43,751 nucleotides of DNA from a virus. Below, one piece after another: positions 15,052-23,619 of this stretch. Numbering within the stretch: the stretch's first letter is position 1; each line of letters starts with the position of its first letter. Below the pieces are notes generated by a model. The model was not told the origin of the DNA and searched no databases. It worked only from the letters and a program-made list of their open reading frames with translations. The stretch covers positions 1-43,751 of the IMG/VR virus record IMGVR_UViG_3300048928_000371; one strand, given 5' to 3'. The position numbers were made by a program, and so were the translations under genes.

Positions 15052-15938
15052 GGCGACACCTTCAGCGTGACGGAGTCCTTCCACACGTTGGTGGAGGCGT
15101 TCACCTTCTCCAGTTCGGCCTTGACCACTTCCTGGCCCTTGGCGCGCAGCGCGGGCGGCACCAGCAGCACTTTCGGCGTGGTGCCGAGCGGGCGATCGTA
15201 GTCGCCAAGCTGGCCCTCCATCATCGTGAACAGCGTCCCGAAGTTGTCCGAGGTGAGGTCCCCCTTGGAGGCATAGCACAGCTGCCACAGGCCGAAGCCG
15301 ACGTTGTACCTGGCATCGACGCCGTAGTGGTACTCCTTGCGGTAGAACACGTTGTCGTCGGTCATCGCGTCCTTCGCGACGAACTGCGCCTTCTGCCGAT
15401 CCTGGAAGATGATCGGCTTCACCTCGTGCGCGGTGTCGAGCAGGTACCAGGCCGGACCGGCGCCATCGACGAAGTTGGAGACCGACTTAGGCTTGCCCTG
15501 GGCATCGAGCCCCGGATGGTCGGTGTCGAAGAAGTACTGCCCGTCGTAGCAGTTGGTGGTGAAGCCGGCCTTCAGAAGCCCATAAGAGAGCTTGGCCGGG
15601 TGCGCCGCCGTGGCGCGTCCCATCGCCGAGAACTTGGTCGTGTAGAGCCCCAGGTTGTCGTCCTGGATATCGTTGCGCTTGACCGCGACGGTCTGCTCCC
15701 AGTCCTTGTTCTTGATCGTGTAGCTGAAGCCCTCGAACTGATTGACGACGCGGTCGCCGATCCATTCCCGCATGTCAGGCACTTCACCGAGCCAACCGTA
15801 CTCCTGGGCACCGGTCGTGCTCGGCACCGTCATGGCGATGTCGTCGATCGAGGCATCGGCGACCAGGCCGACACCTCTTTGGTAGGCGGCGCTGAAGGCA
15901 ACTCCGAGCGTCTGCAGCGCGGCAGCAGTGATCTTCAT
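15039..15938 (-). CDS. Major head (capsid) protein (gpT, gp34)
   Basis: This 299-residue protein is the Mu-like major head subunit. It starts KITAAALQTLGVAFSAAYQR, has the conserved EYGWLGEVPDMREWIGDRVV and SYTIKNKDWEQTVAVKRNDI, and later QYFFDTDHPGLDAQGK and TLFTMMEGQLGDYDRPLG. These motifs and the length match gpT, an HK97-fold capsid protein. A 27-base spacer with a ribosome site separates it from the cement gene, suiting a highly expressed product. Confidence 0.95.
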   Translation of the reverse strand: MKITAAALQTLGVAFSAAYQRGVGLVADASIDDIAMTVPSTTGAQEYGWLGEVPDMREWIGDRVVNQFEGFSYTIKNKDWEQTVAVKRNDIQDDNLGLYTTKFSAMGRATAAHPAKLSYGLLKAGFTTNCYDGQYFFDTDHPGLDAQGKPKSVSNFVDGAGPAWYLLDTAHEVKPIIFQDRQKAQFVAKDAMTDDNVFYRKEYHYGVDARYNVGFGLWQLCYASKGDLTSDNFGTLFTMMEGQLGDYDRPLGTTPKVLLVPPALRAKGQEVVKAELEKVNASTNVWKDSVTLKVSPWLA

Positions 15939-15965
15939 GTCTTGAGGTTCCCTCTGTCCTCGCCG

Positions 15966-16376
15966 TCAGGCGATCTTGACCCAGACGCCGACCGCATCGA
16001 CATCCATGATGGTGCCTGCGGCCGAGCGCGTGTTGGTGCCGTTGGTCTTGGCGACCGTCTGATCGTCGACCACGTAGGCGGTCTTGCCGATATCGGCCTG
16101 GGTGATGGCGTCCCCGGCGGCCGAGTTGGCAAAGCGAAATGTGCCCTTCCTGGTCTCGACGGTGAGATCACCGTCCGCGCCAGCCGTGTTGTCGACGGTG
16201 GAAAGCGCGATGCCATCGGCGATCAGGGTGGTGGCGACCGCCCCGGGCGTCGCAAACCCGGTGGCATTGAGGCACACGAGCGCGCCTTCGAAGATCTTCT
16301 TCGTGCCCGCGACCTTGCGGGCGAAGGTGCGGCTCTCGCGCTGCGGCGTCGTGCGTGCGTTGGTCAGAGCGGCCAT
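15966..16376 (-). CDS. Capsid cement / decoration protein
   Basis: This 136-residue protein is predicted to be a small beta-rich protein (VCLNATGFATPGAV, DGDLTVETRKGTFRF, GKTAYVVDDQTVAKT), the pattern of capsid cement proteins encoded between the protease/scaffold and major head genes in many Mu-like phages. It probably stabilises the outer capsid surface. The start is two bases after the protease stop. Confidence 0.75.
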   Translation of the reverse strand: MAALTNARTTPQRESRTFARKVAGTKKIFEGALVCLNATGFATPGAVATTLIADGIALSTVDNTAGADGDLTVETRKGTFRFANSAAGDAITQADIGKTAYVVDDQTVAKTNGTNTRSAAGTIMDVDAVGVWVKIA

Positions 16377-16377
16377 G

Positions 16378-16935
16378 TCAGATCACTCCTTCGTCGCGCG
16401 ACTTGAGGTAGTCCGCCTCGCTGATGCCGAGCGCCGAGCAGATCGCCGCCTCTTCCTCCGTGAGCTTGCCCTTTTCGGCCTTGGGCTCGCCCTTGACGGT
16501 GCCCGCGCCGGGGAAGATCGGCGCCGTGCCGAGGAAGCTCTGCAGCTCCGCGACATCCTGCTTTCCGAGCTTCGTGGCCCAATCCTTCTGTGCCGGCGTG
16601 AGCTTGCCGTCCTTGACGGCCTGGTCGACCATCGCGAGCACCTTCTCCTCACGGATGCCGGCGAGTTCGTCGCGAACCTCCTTGAGCGCGGCAATCGGCA
16701 CGAACTTCGTGGGATCGGGCTCGCCCGTCGCCTTCACCTGAGTGATGCTGGCGAGCACACTCTCGCTGTCCGCGTCGGCCGCGAGGCCGAGCGTGGTACG
16801 CGCCGAGGCAAGCACCTTTTCGCCGGCGTCGGCCTTGTCCTTGAGCCCACCGATCGCGGTGAGCACGTCGGCCTCCACGGCGGTCGCCGGGAGGCTCAGC
16901 GCCGCAGCAAGCGACGCCAGAGCAATCATTGTCAT
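16378..16935 (-). CDS. Capsid scaffold protein from internal start (Z-like)
   Basis: The in-frame ATG at 16935 within the protease gene has GGAG five bases upstream, a better ribosome site than that of the full gene. It would give a 185-residue helical product starting MTMIALASLAAALSL and ending with the protease C-terminus (AICSALGISEADYLKSRDEG). Mu gene Z is nested in I in just this way and gives the head scaffold. The start is supported by sequence and by analogy only. Confidence 0.65.
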   Translation of the reverse strand: MTMIALASLAAALSLPATAVEADVLTAIGGLKDKADAGEKVLASARTTLGLAADADSESVLASITQVKATGEPDPTKFVPIAALKEVRDELAGIREEKVLAMVDQAVKDGKLTPAQKDWATKLGKQDVAELQSFLGTAPIFPGAGTVKGEPKAEKGKLTEEEAAICSALGISEADYLKSRDEGVI

Positions 16936-17460
16936 AGTTTCTCCGTGCGGTACTTCCGCCTGCTGGGACGCGAGCGCGGGAAGATCGAGATTGGGGGAGT
17001 TGGTGAGCCCGGCATTGACGAGGCGCGTCACGCGCCGTGTCTGGGGCGACACGCGGAAATGGGGCGAGTGATAGCGATACTCGCGCGCCTGCAGCGCGGC
17101 CTCGGCCATGGGCGTCCAGTCGACTTCGCCATATATGCCGTCGTCGCCGGCTTCGAGCGCGTCGAGCTTGATCCAACCGGCCGCCAGCGCCTTGCCGCCG
17201 ACGCCCTGCACAGCCGAGTACTCGGTCTGGTGGTCGTAATTGAAGAGGAAGTCCTGGGTCTTGTTGAAGGCGCGCGTCGCCGCGATCACCTCTTCGGCCT
17301 GCGCCTTGCCCTCCAAGACGTAGGGTCCGCGACCGTCGCGCCCGCTGAAGGTGCCGTAGGGCAGCAGCATGACCCGCCGCGCAACCTGACCGTCTGCCAC
17401 GCCGATCTCGATCGCGCTGGCAATGACGCCTTCGGTCTGAGGAGGGGCGGGCTTCGACAT
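16378..17460 (-). CDS. Head maturation protease with scaffold domain (gpI, gp32)
   Basis: This 360-residue protein is the Mu I-type protease. The N-terminal half has VMLLPYGTFSGRDGRGPYVL, then FNYDHQTEYSAVQG and AAGWIKLDALEAGDDGIYGE, and YRYHSPHFRVSPQTRRVTRL, all conserved in the family. The C-terminal half (from about residue 176) is helical and is the scaffold part. Mu makes the scaffold Z as a separate product from an internal start, and the same arrangement is visible here. Upstream lies a 143-base gap (17461-17603) without a gene; no clear promoter was found in it. Confidence 0.92.
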   Translation of the reverse strand: MSKPAPPQTEGVIASAIEIGVADGQVARRVMLLPYGTFSGRDGRGPYVLEGKAQAEEVIAATRAFNKTQDFLFNYDHQTEYSAVQGVGGKALAAGWIKLDALEAGDDGIYGEVDWTPMAEAALQAREYRYHSPHFRVSPQTRRVTRLVNAGLTNSPNLDLPALASQQAEVPHGETMTMIALASLAAALSLPATAVEADVLTAIGGLKDKADAGEKVLASARTTLGLAADADSESVLASITQVKATGEPDPTKFVPIAALKEVRDELAGIREEKVLAMVDQAVKDGKLTPAQKDWATKLGKQDVAELQSFLGTAPIFPGAGTVKGEPKAEKGKLTEEEAAICSALGISEADYLKSRDEGVI

Positions 17461-17603
17461 GCCCGTTTGGTAGCTAGGTGCGGAAAGTCGCCGTTATGTC
17501 CGTGCGCGGATACAATGCGATTATCGGCGCCAGGCGCGGCGCTGGCCCACGTTATCGGGGGGACGCGCAGCTTGCCAAGTGGTTCCTGCTATGAGGGCAA
17601 ACC

Positions 17604-18764
17604 TTATTGCGCTTGCGTCCAGACGGTCGTTCCGGCCGATCGGCCGCGGGGCGCTCCCGATCGCCAGCGCCAGAAGCTGCCCGCCATGTCCACGACGCCC
17701 TTGGCCGAGGCGTAGCGGCGCACCAGGATCATGCGATCGTCTTCGCCCTTCACCCACACCCACGCGATCTGCGCGGGATCGAGGAGGATCTTCGCCGCGT
17801 CGGTCAGCTCGCGCGCCTGGCCGGCCGAGAGCGAGACGATGTCACCATCGGCGCCGCGCAGCAGCCCGGCCGAGATCGCCAGCGGCCATCCCGCCCGATC
17901 GGTCCAGACCTTGCCGCCAATCGCGGCTTCGCGGGTCTTCAAACCGAACGCCGCAAAGAAGGCTCCCACGGAGTCGTAAGCGGCCTCTGAGAACACCGCC
18001 TGCAGCTCGCCCGCGTCCTTGCTGGTGAGCGGTGCCGGCGTCAGTCCGTCGAGCGGCGCCTTGCCGACATTGTAGCTCCAGCCCGGATCTATGCCGCGCT
18101 CCAGGCGCGTCACTTCGCCGGTGCGCTTGTTGACGTAGTCGCGCTCGGGGAAGCGCGGCGGCTCCTGCACCGCCCAGCCCCGGCGATCGAGCATGCGCTG
18201 GCTCAGAGATTGCGTGTCGCACCGGCATCCCCACCCGCAAGGTGGATTGTGCGTGTCCCACCACGGATCGTCGACCGGCAGCACCGTGCCATGCCAGTCG
18301 TGGTGCTCGGGCCGCTCGCGCCCGTCCATCACCGAGACGTAGCGCAGGAATGGCAGCGTCTTCTTGGTGCGCTCGATCCGCTGCCACTTGCCCGCCGCGT
18401 AGCTGGTGCGAAGGTTCGTCTCGTAGATCGTCCGCAGCCGGGCCGGGCTGCCGAGCTGCACGACCTTGGTCTCGCCGGTCGCCGGATCGTCCATCAGCGC
18501 CTTGCCCCACCAACCCCGCGCCTGGAGCTTGGGGCGCAGGCCCTTCGCGAACTGCTGCAGCGTCTGCCCTTCGGCGAGCGCCTGGTCGACGGCGGCGCGG
18601 ATGTCCTCCAGCAGATCCCGGCTTGTCGCCTTGGCGACGGTGAAGGCTTTGGCGTGCTCCTCCTGCCAGACATCCCGCCAGTCGAACGCGATCTGAAAGC
18701 CCTTGGCGCGAAACCAGGCGATCGCCTCGGCAGGATCGAGGCGGGGGAGCGGTTCGTCGACCAC
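17604..18764 (-). CDS. gp30 / F-like head morphogenesis protein with C-terminal PBECR2-like domain
   Basis: This 386-residue protein begins with the Mu gp30 pattern (DPAEAIAWFRAKGFQIAFDW, then WQEEHAKAFTVAKATSRDLL). The middle carries TIYETNLRTSYAAGKWQRIE and HNPPCGWGCRCDTQSLSQRM, the hallmark of the SPP1 gp7/Mu F-like minor head domain. The C-terminal hundred residues (KVWTDRAGWPLAISAGLLR, then AAKILLDPAQIAWVWVKGED, and a FWRWR-containing end) resemble the phage PBECR2 nuclease-like domain attached to such proteins. The GTG at 18764 was chosen because it is near the family start and six bases after the preceding stop. The protein is probably carried in the head, and the end domain may enter the cell with DNA. 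Confidence 0.85.
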   Translation of the reverse strand: MVDEPLPRLDPAEAIAWFRAKGFQIAFDWRDVWQEEHAKAFTVAKATSRDLLEDIRAAVDQALAEGQTLQQFAKGLRPKLQARGWWGKALMDDPATGETKVVQLGSPARLRTIYETNLRTSYAAGKWQRIERTKKTLPFLRYVSVMDGRERPEHHDWHGTVLPVDDPWWDTHNPPCGWGCRCDTQSLSQRMLDRRGWAVQEPPRFPERDYVNKRTGEVTRLERGIDPGWSYNVGKAPLDGLTPAPLTSKDAGELQAVFSEAAYDSVGAFFAAFGLKTREAAIGGKVWTDRAGWPLAISAGLLRGADGDIVSLSAGQARELTDAAKILLDPAQIAWVWVKGEDDRMILVRRYASAKGVVDMAGSFWRWRSGAPRGRSAGTTVWTQAQ

Positions 18765-18769
18765 GCGGC

Positions 18770-19342
18770 TTACTGGATGCCGGTGGAAGGAAAGGCGCCG
18801 GCCAGCAGCAACGGGCGCACGCCTGCCGCGTCGACCGCAAGCGCGGCGCCGGCGGCGTTGCCGGCAAGTCCGGTGGGAAGCTGCCACACTTCGTTGCGCA
18901 ACCGGCAATATCCGCCCAGGTTCTCGCGCAAGCCCGGCAGCACGCCGATGCTGACATGATGCCCGGCCTGGGCCATCAGCGCCTCGACGGTGGCCTTGGC
19001 ATTGCGCGTGTACCAGGCGCGCCGCTCGACCGAGCCGGTGGCCGAGCCCAGCGGAACAAAGGCATGAAACACGGTCGCCTCGCGGTCGCTCAGCAGCGTG
19101 GCGGTGAGCAGCTCCTCCGGCAACGCGTCGTCCGCCAAGGCCACGCGGTCCTGCCGGCCGATGTCGCTGCCGGCGGTGACGAGCAGCCCGCGCGGGTTGC
19201 CGTCCGCGTCATGGTCGAAGCGCGGCGCGTCGATCACGGCCGACCGCTCCGTCCCGCCGGCATCGGTGTACGTGGCGGCTTCCGAGCGGCTGAAGGCGAA
19301 GACGCTTGCGAAGTCGGCCTGGCGAAGATCCCCGGCCGCCAT
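18770..19342 (-). CDS. Unknown virion-associated protein between portal and gp30
   Basis: This 190-residue protein is not recognised with confidence. Its N-terminus contains SRSEAATYTDAGG and APRFDHDADGNPRGLLV, a pattern (PRfdyd...RGLLie) seen near the start of phage head-attachment or fibre proteins. The C-terminal part is alanine- and glycine-rich. It sits between the portal and gp30 genes, where Mu has no extra gene, and is coupled to both by close spacing. A small head fibre or decoration role is possible but not shown. Confidence 0.6.
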   Translation of the reverse strand: MAAGDLRQADFASVFAFSRSEAATYTDAGGTERSAVIDAPRFDHDADGNPRGLLVTAGSDIGRQDRVALADDALPEELLTATLLSDREATVFHAFVPLGSATGSVERRAWYTRNAKATVEALMAQAGHHVSIGVLPGLRENLGGYCRLRNEVWQLPTGLAGNAAGAALAVDAAGVRPLLLAGAFPSTGIQ

Positions 19343-21018
19343 CAGGTCGCGCCAGCCTTCGCCGCCTCGCCGGACACGCGAGCCGCGAAGAGCCCCTTGG
19401 CCAGCGCCTCTGTAAAGGCGTCCGTACCCATCTTCTCGATCGTCTCCGACAGGCGCGATTGCAGCTCACCGAGGTCGGAGCAATCGCCGATCAGGAAGTC
19501 CACCGGATCGAGCATCGGCGTCACCAGCGCCTCCCAGTCACCCAGCGCTTCTTCGGTCGTTAGCGCGATCGGATCGGGCTCACGCTGCGAGCCGGATCCG
19601 GCCTGTTGCGATTGGAGGGTGGGCGTGTCGGTCGGACTTGCCCCTGTCGTCGATTTAAGAGGGGCTAAGAGGTCATTCGCCGGACTTTTCCCGGCACCGC
19701 TGAGGGGCGGCGCTCCTGTGCCGTCCTGAGGCGAATTTGCGGGGACCGCCTGACCGGGTGCCTTCAGCGCGCTTTCATCGCTCTTCGCGGCCGGCAATCC
19801 GGCACGCTCGCGCATCTCGTTGCCGTCGATCTTCACGCCCATGCTGGCGAGCGTCGCAGCCGTTTCGACGGTGACCTTGATGTCTTCCGCTTCAGGTCGG
19901 CCGATCTTGAGCCGCGGGTATTTCTCTCGCGGCCCTCGGTTCAACATGACCAGGGGAGGAACGAGATCGCGGTTGAGCGTAGCAGCCGTCAGCTTCGCAT
20001 CCGCGCGCTCGATCGTGTCGGCGACGCGGCTATGACTGTTGGCCTGACCATTGCCAATACCACCTGCGACCGCGTCCGTCGTGCTCGTCTGGCCCAGCAC
20101 CGCCTTGGACAGCTGCAGGTCGATGTACTCGGCGTGGCTCCTCCAGAGGTCGTTGGGCGCTGTGCCCGCCTTGCGGTCTACGAACTCGACAGACATCGTC
20201 TCGGGAAAGGCTGCCGCCGCGTCGCTGCCCAGCTCGTAAAGCGCGCGATAAAGCGTCGCCTTGTTCTCCTCGCTCTCGGCCGGGCCGTATTTGCCGATGC
20301 GAATGGGGTGGCCGTAGCGCTCAAGGAACGTCACCCAATCCTTGATCGCAAAGTTCTTGAACATGTAGCCCCAGGCCGCGATGCGGGCGAGACCGCTGCG
20401 GATCGGCAGGCCGGATTTGCTCGGATGAAAGTGGACGATGAACTTCCCGCCCGGCAACGGCTCCGGCGAGCCAACGCCCTCGGCGCCGCCGCGCAGCAAC
20501 AGGTCTTCGCCGGTCTCCTGGTCGAACTCGAACCAACGCGGGTCCCGCCACTTGAGCGCTCTGGGAAGCCATGCATTCGGCTTCATGTCCCAAACGATCT
20601 CAGTGGCGGACACGCCCTTGCCGATCGCGTCGAGGATGTCGAACAGTTCGGACTCGAGCATGTCGCGATCGAGCCAGTCCTTGACCAGCTTGGCATCCTC
20701 CTTCGCTTCGGCATCGTCGCCCGCCGGCTCGACCTCGATCGGCAGTTGCGCCACCGCGAGCTTTCGCGTGCGCAGGAGCGCCAGATAATGGAGATCCTTC
20801 TCCTCCATCTCCTCGGCCAGCTCGTAGTACGCGATCGCGTCGCCCTGTTCGGCCGAGAGCAGTAGGCGCGCCAGGCGCTCGGGCGTGAGGCCCTGCGCCG
20901 GGTGGCCCGACTGGATCGTGCGCACCGAGGCGCGCGTCGGACGCGCGATCTCCTGGCCAAGCTGCTCGCGTACGAACGGCCGACCATCGGGCAGTACAAG
21001 AGCGGGAGGATTAGCCAC
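19342..21018 (-). CDS. Portal protein (gp29, DUF935)
   Basis: This 558-residue protein is the Mu-type portal. It has GLTPERLARLLLSAEQGD, YYELAEEMEEKDLHYLALL and RTRKLAVAQLPIEVEP in the first 130 residues, then IVWDMKPNAWLPRALKWRDP and FLERYGHPIRIGKYG, all conserved in DUF935. The portal ring lets DNA enter and leave the head. Residues 410-480 form a low-complexity Pro/Ala/Ser linker before a helical C-terminus. The GTG at 21018 overlaps the preceding small gene by eight bases. Confidence 0.93.
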   Translation of the reverse strand: MANPPALVLPDGRPFVREQLGQEIARPTRASVRTIQSGHPAQGLTPERLARLLLSAEQGDAIAYYELAEEMEEKDLHYLALLRTRKLAVAQLPIEVEPAGDDAEAKEDAKLVKDWLDRDMLESELFDILDAIGKGVSATEIVWDMKPNAWLPRALKWRDPRWFEFDQETGEDLLLRGGAEGVGSPEPLPGGKFIVHFHPSKSGLPIRSGLARIAAWGYMFKNFAIKDWVTFLERYGHPIRIGKYGPAESEENKATLYRALYELGSDAAAAFPETMSVEFVDRKAGTAPNDLWRSHAEYIDLQLSKAVLGQTSTTDAVAGGIGNGQANSHSRVADTIERADAKLTAATLNRDLVPPLVMLNRGPREKYPRLKIGRPEAEDIKVTVETAATLASMGVKIDGNEMRERAGLPAAKSDESALKAPGQAVPANSPQDGTGAPPLSGAGKSPANDLLAPLKSTTGASPTDTPTLQSQQAGSGSQREPDPIALTTEEALGDWEALVTPMLDPVDFLIGDCSDLGELQSRLSETIEKMGTDAFTEALAKGLFAARVSGEAAKAGAT

Positions 21019-21187
21019 GGAGAACCGGCTCCCCGCCGGCTGCATTCGCCACCCAGAGGAAGGCGGTTTGGAACTGCGTCCGCGCGACGGCAGTCGACCG
21101 CGCGTCGGCACCGGACGCCTCCTTCAAACTGTCGAGCAGCTTCTGTACCGCCGCGATCGCCGCGCCCAGGTTCTCTTCCAAGCTCAT
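21011..21187 (-). CDS. Small helical-hairpin protein resembling Acb2/Tad1 hairpin domain
   Basis: The 58-residue protein consists of two predicted helices: LEENLGAAIAAVQKLLDSL and ARSTAVARTQFQTAFLWVA, joined by a short loop. The second helix resembles the consensus of the Acb2/Tad1 hairpin family (SRE-SLAxTxLEEAxMWANAAIA). Acb2 proteins bind cyclic nucleotides and block CBASS defence, and some are encoded in transposable Pseudomonas phages. The match is partial, and the known binding residues cannot be checked here. The ATG at 21187 has GGAGG nine bases upstream; an ATG at 21193 is an alternative. It lies between the terminase and the portal genes. Confidence 0.6.
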   Translation of the reverse strand: MSLEENLGAAIAAVQKLLDSLKEASGADARSTAVARTQFQTAFLWVANAAGGEPVLRG

Positions 21188-22740
21188 CACCATGCCCCTC
21201 CGCCCCGGCCGAACCGGCTCTCATCACGCCCGCGCACATCGGCCGGGTTGAAGTAGCCCGGCTGACCGCGCTTCATCCCGCGCGGCACGTCGCCGGCACC
21301 AATTCCACGATACTCGTAGAGCCCGCCCGCCAGCTCGGCCGCGCGCGAGGCGAGGCCGTAAGCCCAGAAGCGGTCGGCATGGACCTCGCCGTCGTTGACG
21401 ATGCGGATGCTGCCCGATGCTTCGCTGCCCATCTTCTTGAGCGCCATCAGGTCGGCACGGGTCTTCGGATCGGGGCGGATGCGGATCTTGCGTGTCTCGA
21501 ACCGACGCTTCAGCCCCGTGGCCAGGTCATAGCGCGTCGGCCCCACGAGCAACTCGCCGACCACCCGCGAGGCGCCGTGCTTGCGCACCAGGTCCTCGAC
21601 CACCTTCTCGCCCATGCCGCCCTGGTCGACGCGCCACTGCACCATGCGCCGACGCGTGAACGTGTCGCTGAAGAACGCGTCCTGGTGCGCGAAGCTCTGA
21701 CCGACTTCCTCGTAGGTATCGCGCTGCCACAGCACGTCGCCGACCAGCTCCATGACATACTGCACCTGGCCGTCGTTGCGCCGCGCCACGTCGCGGCCAC
21801 CGTAGCAGAGCCCGCCAAGGTACAGCTCGGCGACGCCGGCGTCCTCGTGCTCACAGGCGAGGATGTCCTCCAGGCTGATCAGCGCCCCCGAGCCCATCTT
21901 CGGGACGCAGTCCAGCTCTTCGCCGGCGTCGTCCCCGTAGGCGGCGCGGATGTCGGCTTCCCACTGCTCCTTGGGGGCTAGTTCGGTGCCCTTGGTCTGC
22001 GCCACCAGGCTGACCCGCTCGTAGAGCCCTGCCTCCATCGCGTCGCGGAACGTGATCTTGAGCGGCACGCCCTTGCGCTTGCCCGCCCTGATCTCCTCGA
22101 GGAGCACGTTGAACGGGTTGGATACGCCGTCGTGCGTGCTGATCACCACGACCTGGCCGCCCCAGATCAGCAGCGCCATGGCCGACTTGATCACTTCGTC
22201 CACGTTCTTGTGGAACGCCGCCTCGTCGATGATGACGATGCCCTGCTTGCCGCGCAGGGCTCGCGGGACGCTCGGCAGCGCGGTGATGCGAAAGCCGGAG
22301 GCGAAGCGGATCGAGAACGCCTTGACGCCCTGTTCCTTGCCGTTGTCGTCGACGTAGAGGACTTCCTCCTCTTCCATCTCGCCGGCGACCAGGCCAAAGG
22401 CGCGAGCCCACATGGCGCAGACCTCGATAAATTCGAGGGTCATGTCCTTGTCGTAGCCCATGTACCAGACGTTCTGGCCACCGGCCGCGACCGAGCTGGC
22501 CGCCTTCAGCGCGGCGAAACCCGCGACGCCCCAGGTGAGCCCAATGCGCCGCGACTTCTCGATGACCAGCAGCGCGGTGCCGGCGAACAGCAAGTTGACC
22601 GTGCGCTGCTGGTAGCCGAGCAGCAGGTCGCCCCTGGGCAGCCGCATGATCGCCGCCTCGGCCGCGATCCGGTCGCCCTGGATCTCGCGCGCACGGATTT
22701 CCGCGTCGCGCTTCGCCTGGTCTTCGGGGGAGAGCTTCAT
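21187..22740 (-). CDS. Large terminase subunit (gp28)
   Basis: This 517-residue protein is the packaging motor. The ATPase has an adapted Walker A (EKSRRIGLTWG, about 61-71) and Walker B with catalytic glutamate (GIVIIDEAAF, about 167-176), then the coupling motif VVVISTHDGVSNPF. The C-terminal nuclease region contains YLGGLCYGGRDVARRNDG and ADRFWAYGLASRAAEL. The length and order match Mu gp28 (gpE). Mu-like phages package by headful, including flanking host DNA. The start overlaps the previous gene as ATGA. Confidence 0.94.
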   Translation of the reverse strand: MKLSPEDQAKRDAEIRAREIQGDRIAAEAAIMRLPRGDLLLGYQQRTVNLLFAGTALLVIEKSRRIGLTWGVAGFAALKAASSVAAGGQNVWYMGYDKDMTLEFIEVCAMWARAFGLVAGEMEEEEVLYVDDNGKEQGVKAFSIRFASGFRITALPSVPRALRGKQGIVIIDEAAFHKNVDEVIKSAMALLIWGGQVVVISTHDGVSNPFNVLLEEIRAGKRKGVPLKITFRDAMEAGLYERVSLVAQTKGTELAPKEQWEADIRAAYGDDAGEELDCVPKMGSGALISLEDILACEHEDAGVAELYLGGLCYGGRDVARRNDGQVQYVMELVGDVLWQRDTYEEVGQSFAHQDAFFSDTFTRRRMVQWRVDQGGMGEKVVEDLVRKHGASRVVGELLVGPTRYDLATGLKRRFETRKIRIRPDPKTRADLMALKKMGSEASGSIRIVNDGEVHADRFWAYGLASRAAELAGGLYEYRGIGAGDVPRGMKRGQPGYFNPADVRGRDESRFGRGGGAW

Positions 22741-23033
22741 TTCGACCAGTACTTCGTCTGAGGGCAAACGCCAGCAACTGGGCAACGATCGCAATATCTC
22801 GTCTGATACCGCTCACCACGATGATCTCGAACGTGCGGGCAGCCATGAGCACGAAGCGACGGTGCAATCCCGTCCTGATCCGCCGCAGGCACTTCGACCA
22901 TCTTCGTCGCAACTAATTGGCAGACTTCAGTTAGCGCCCGAAGGTGTTCAACGCCGCCCGGCAATTGTGCAAGCTTGAGCCGATCGGCTCTGATCGCAGC
23001 CATCTCCGCTTCATCGACCAGATACTGCATCAC
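22737..23033 (-). CDS. Unknown small Cys-rich protein between the terminase genes
   Basis: This 98-residue protein is not recognised. The N-terminal half is helical (ADRLKLAQLPGGVEHLRALT); the C-terminal half has HGCPHVRDHRG and YCDRCPVAGVCPQTKYW, four Cys with His residues that could bind a metal ion. It is translated with both terminase genes through ATGA overlaps on each side, so a packaging-related role is possible. Confidence 0.6.
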   Translation of the reverse strand: MMQYLVDEAEMAAIRADRLKLAQLPGGVEHLRALTEVCQLVATKMVEVPAADQDGIAPSLRAHGCPHVRDHRGERYQTRYCDRCPVAGVCPQTKYWSK

Positions 23034-23617
23034 CCGTCACTCCCCAGAACCGCATACCGGATGGCATCGACCGTATCCTTGCTGAGGCCCTTCTGACGGG
23101 CCGCTGAGGTGGCTTTTTCGGCCGCGTCCTTGGTCGCCGCCTCGGCCGCGCGGCGCTCGGCCTTCTCGATCACGTCGAGGTCGGTCTTGCGGGTGAGCGC
23201 GATCGAGCGCAGCGCGTCGGCGAAGTCCTTGGCGTCCTTGGGGCCGAGCTGGATGCCTTCGCCGTCCTTGCTGGCCAGCATCAGCCGGAACATGTTGGCC
23301 TGCAGCAGTTGCATGTTCACGTCGAGCAGCTGGCTTTGCGATCCGCCGCCGGCCTCCTTGGCGAGTGCTTCTGCATAGACCTGCGTCTCGCGCAGATCGG
23401 CGCTGACATCCTCGATCGTGCGCACGTGGCGGCCGAGCGCCGAGCGGCTGACGTGCCCCTGGCCCAGCTCGATCAGCTTCGCCCTGATCTCGTCGATCGT
23501 CCAGCCATGGTCGACGCGCAGCTTGCCGATCAGCTCGCGGACTTCCGGATCGAGGCGGTCGATGGTCGAGGGCCGGCTCTTCTTGCGCATGGCCTTGGCG
23601 CGCGCGGGCGAGACCAT
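23030..23617 (-). CDS. Small terminase subunit gp27 (DUF3486)
   Basis: This 195-residue protein matches DUF3486: KKSRPSTIDRLDPEVRELIG, then DEIRAKLIELGQGHVSRSAL and GRHVRTIEDVSADLRETQVY. The N-terminal HTH-like region and the long helical rest fit the small terminase of Mu-like phages, which recognises the packaging site. The start at 23617 is just after the preceding stop; an in-frame ATG at 23590 is also possible. Confidence 0.85.
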   Translation of the reverse strand: MVSPARAKAMRKKSRPSTIDRLDPEVRELIGKLRVDHGWTIDEIRAKLIELGQGHVSRSALGRHVRTIEDVSADLRETQVYAEALAKEAGGGSQSQLLDVNMQLLQANMFRLMLASKDGEGIQLGPKDAKDFADALRSIALTRKTDLDVIEKAERRAAEAATKDAAEKATSAARQKGLSKDTVDAIRYAVLGSDG

Positions 23618-23619
23618 CG

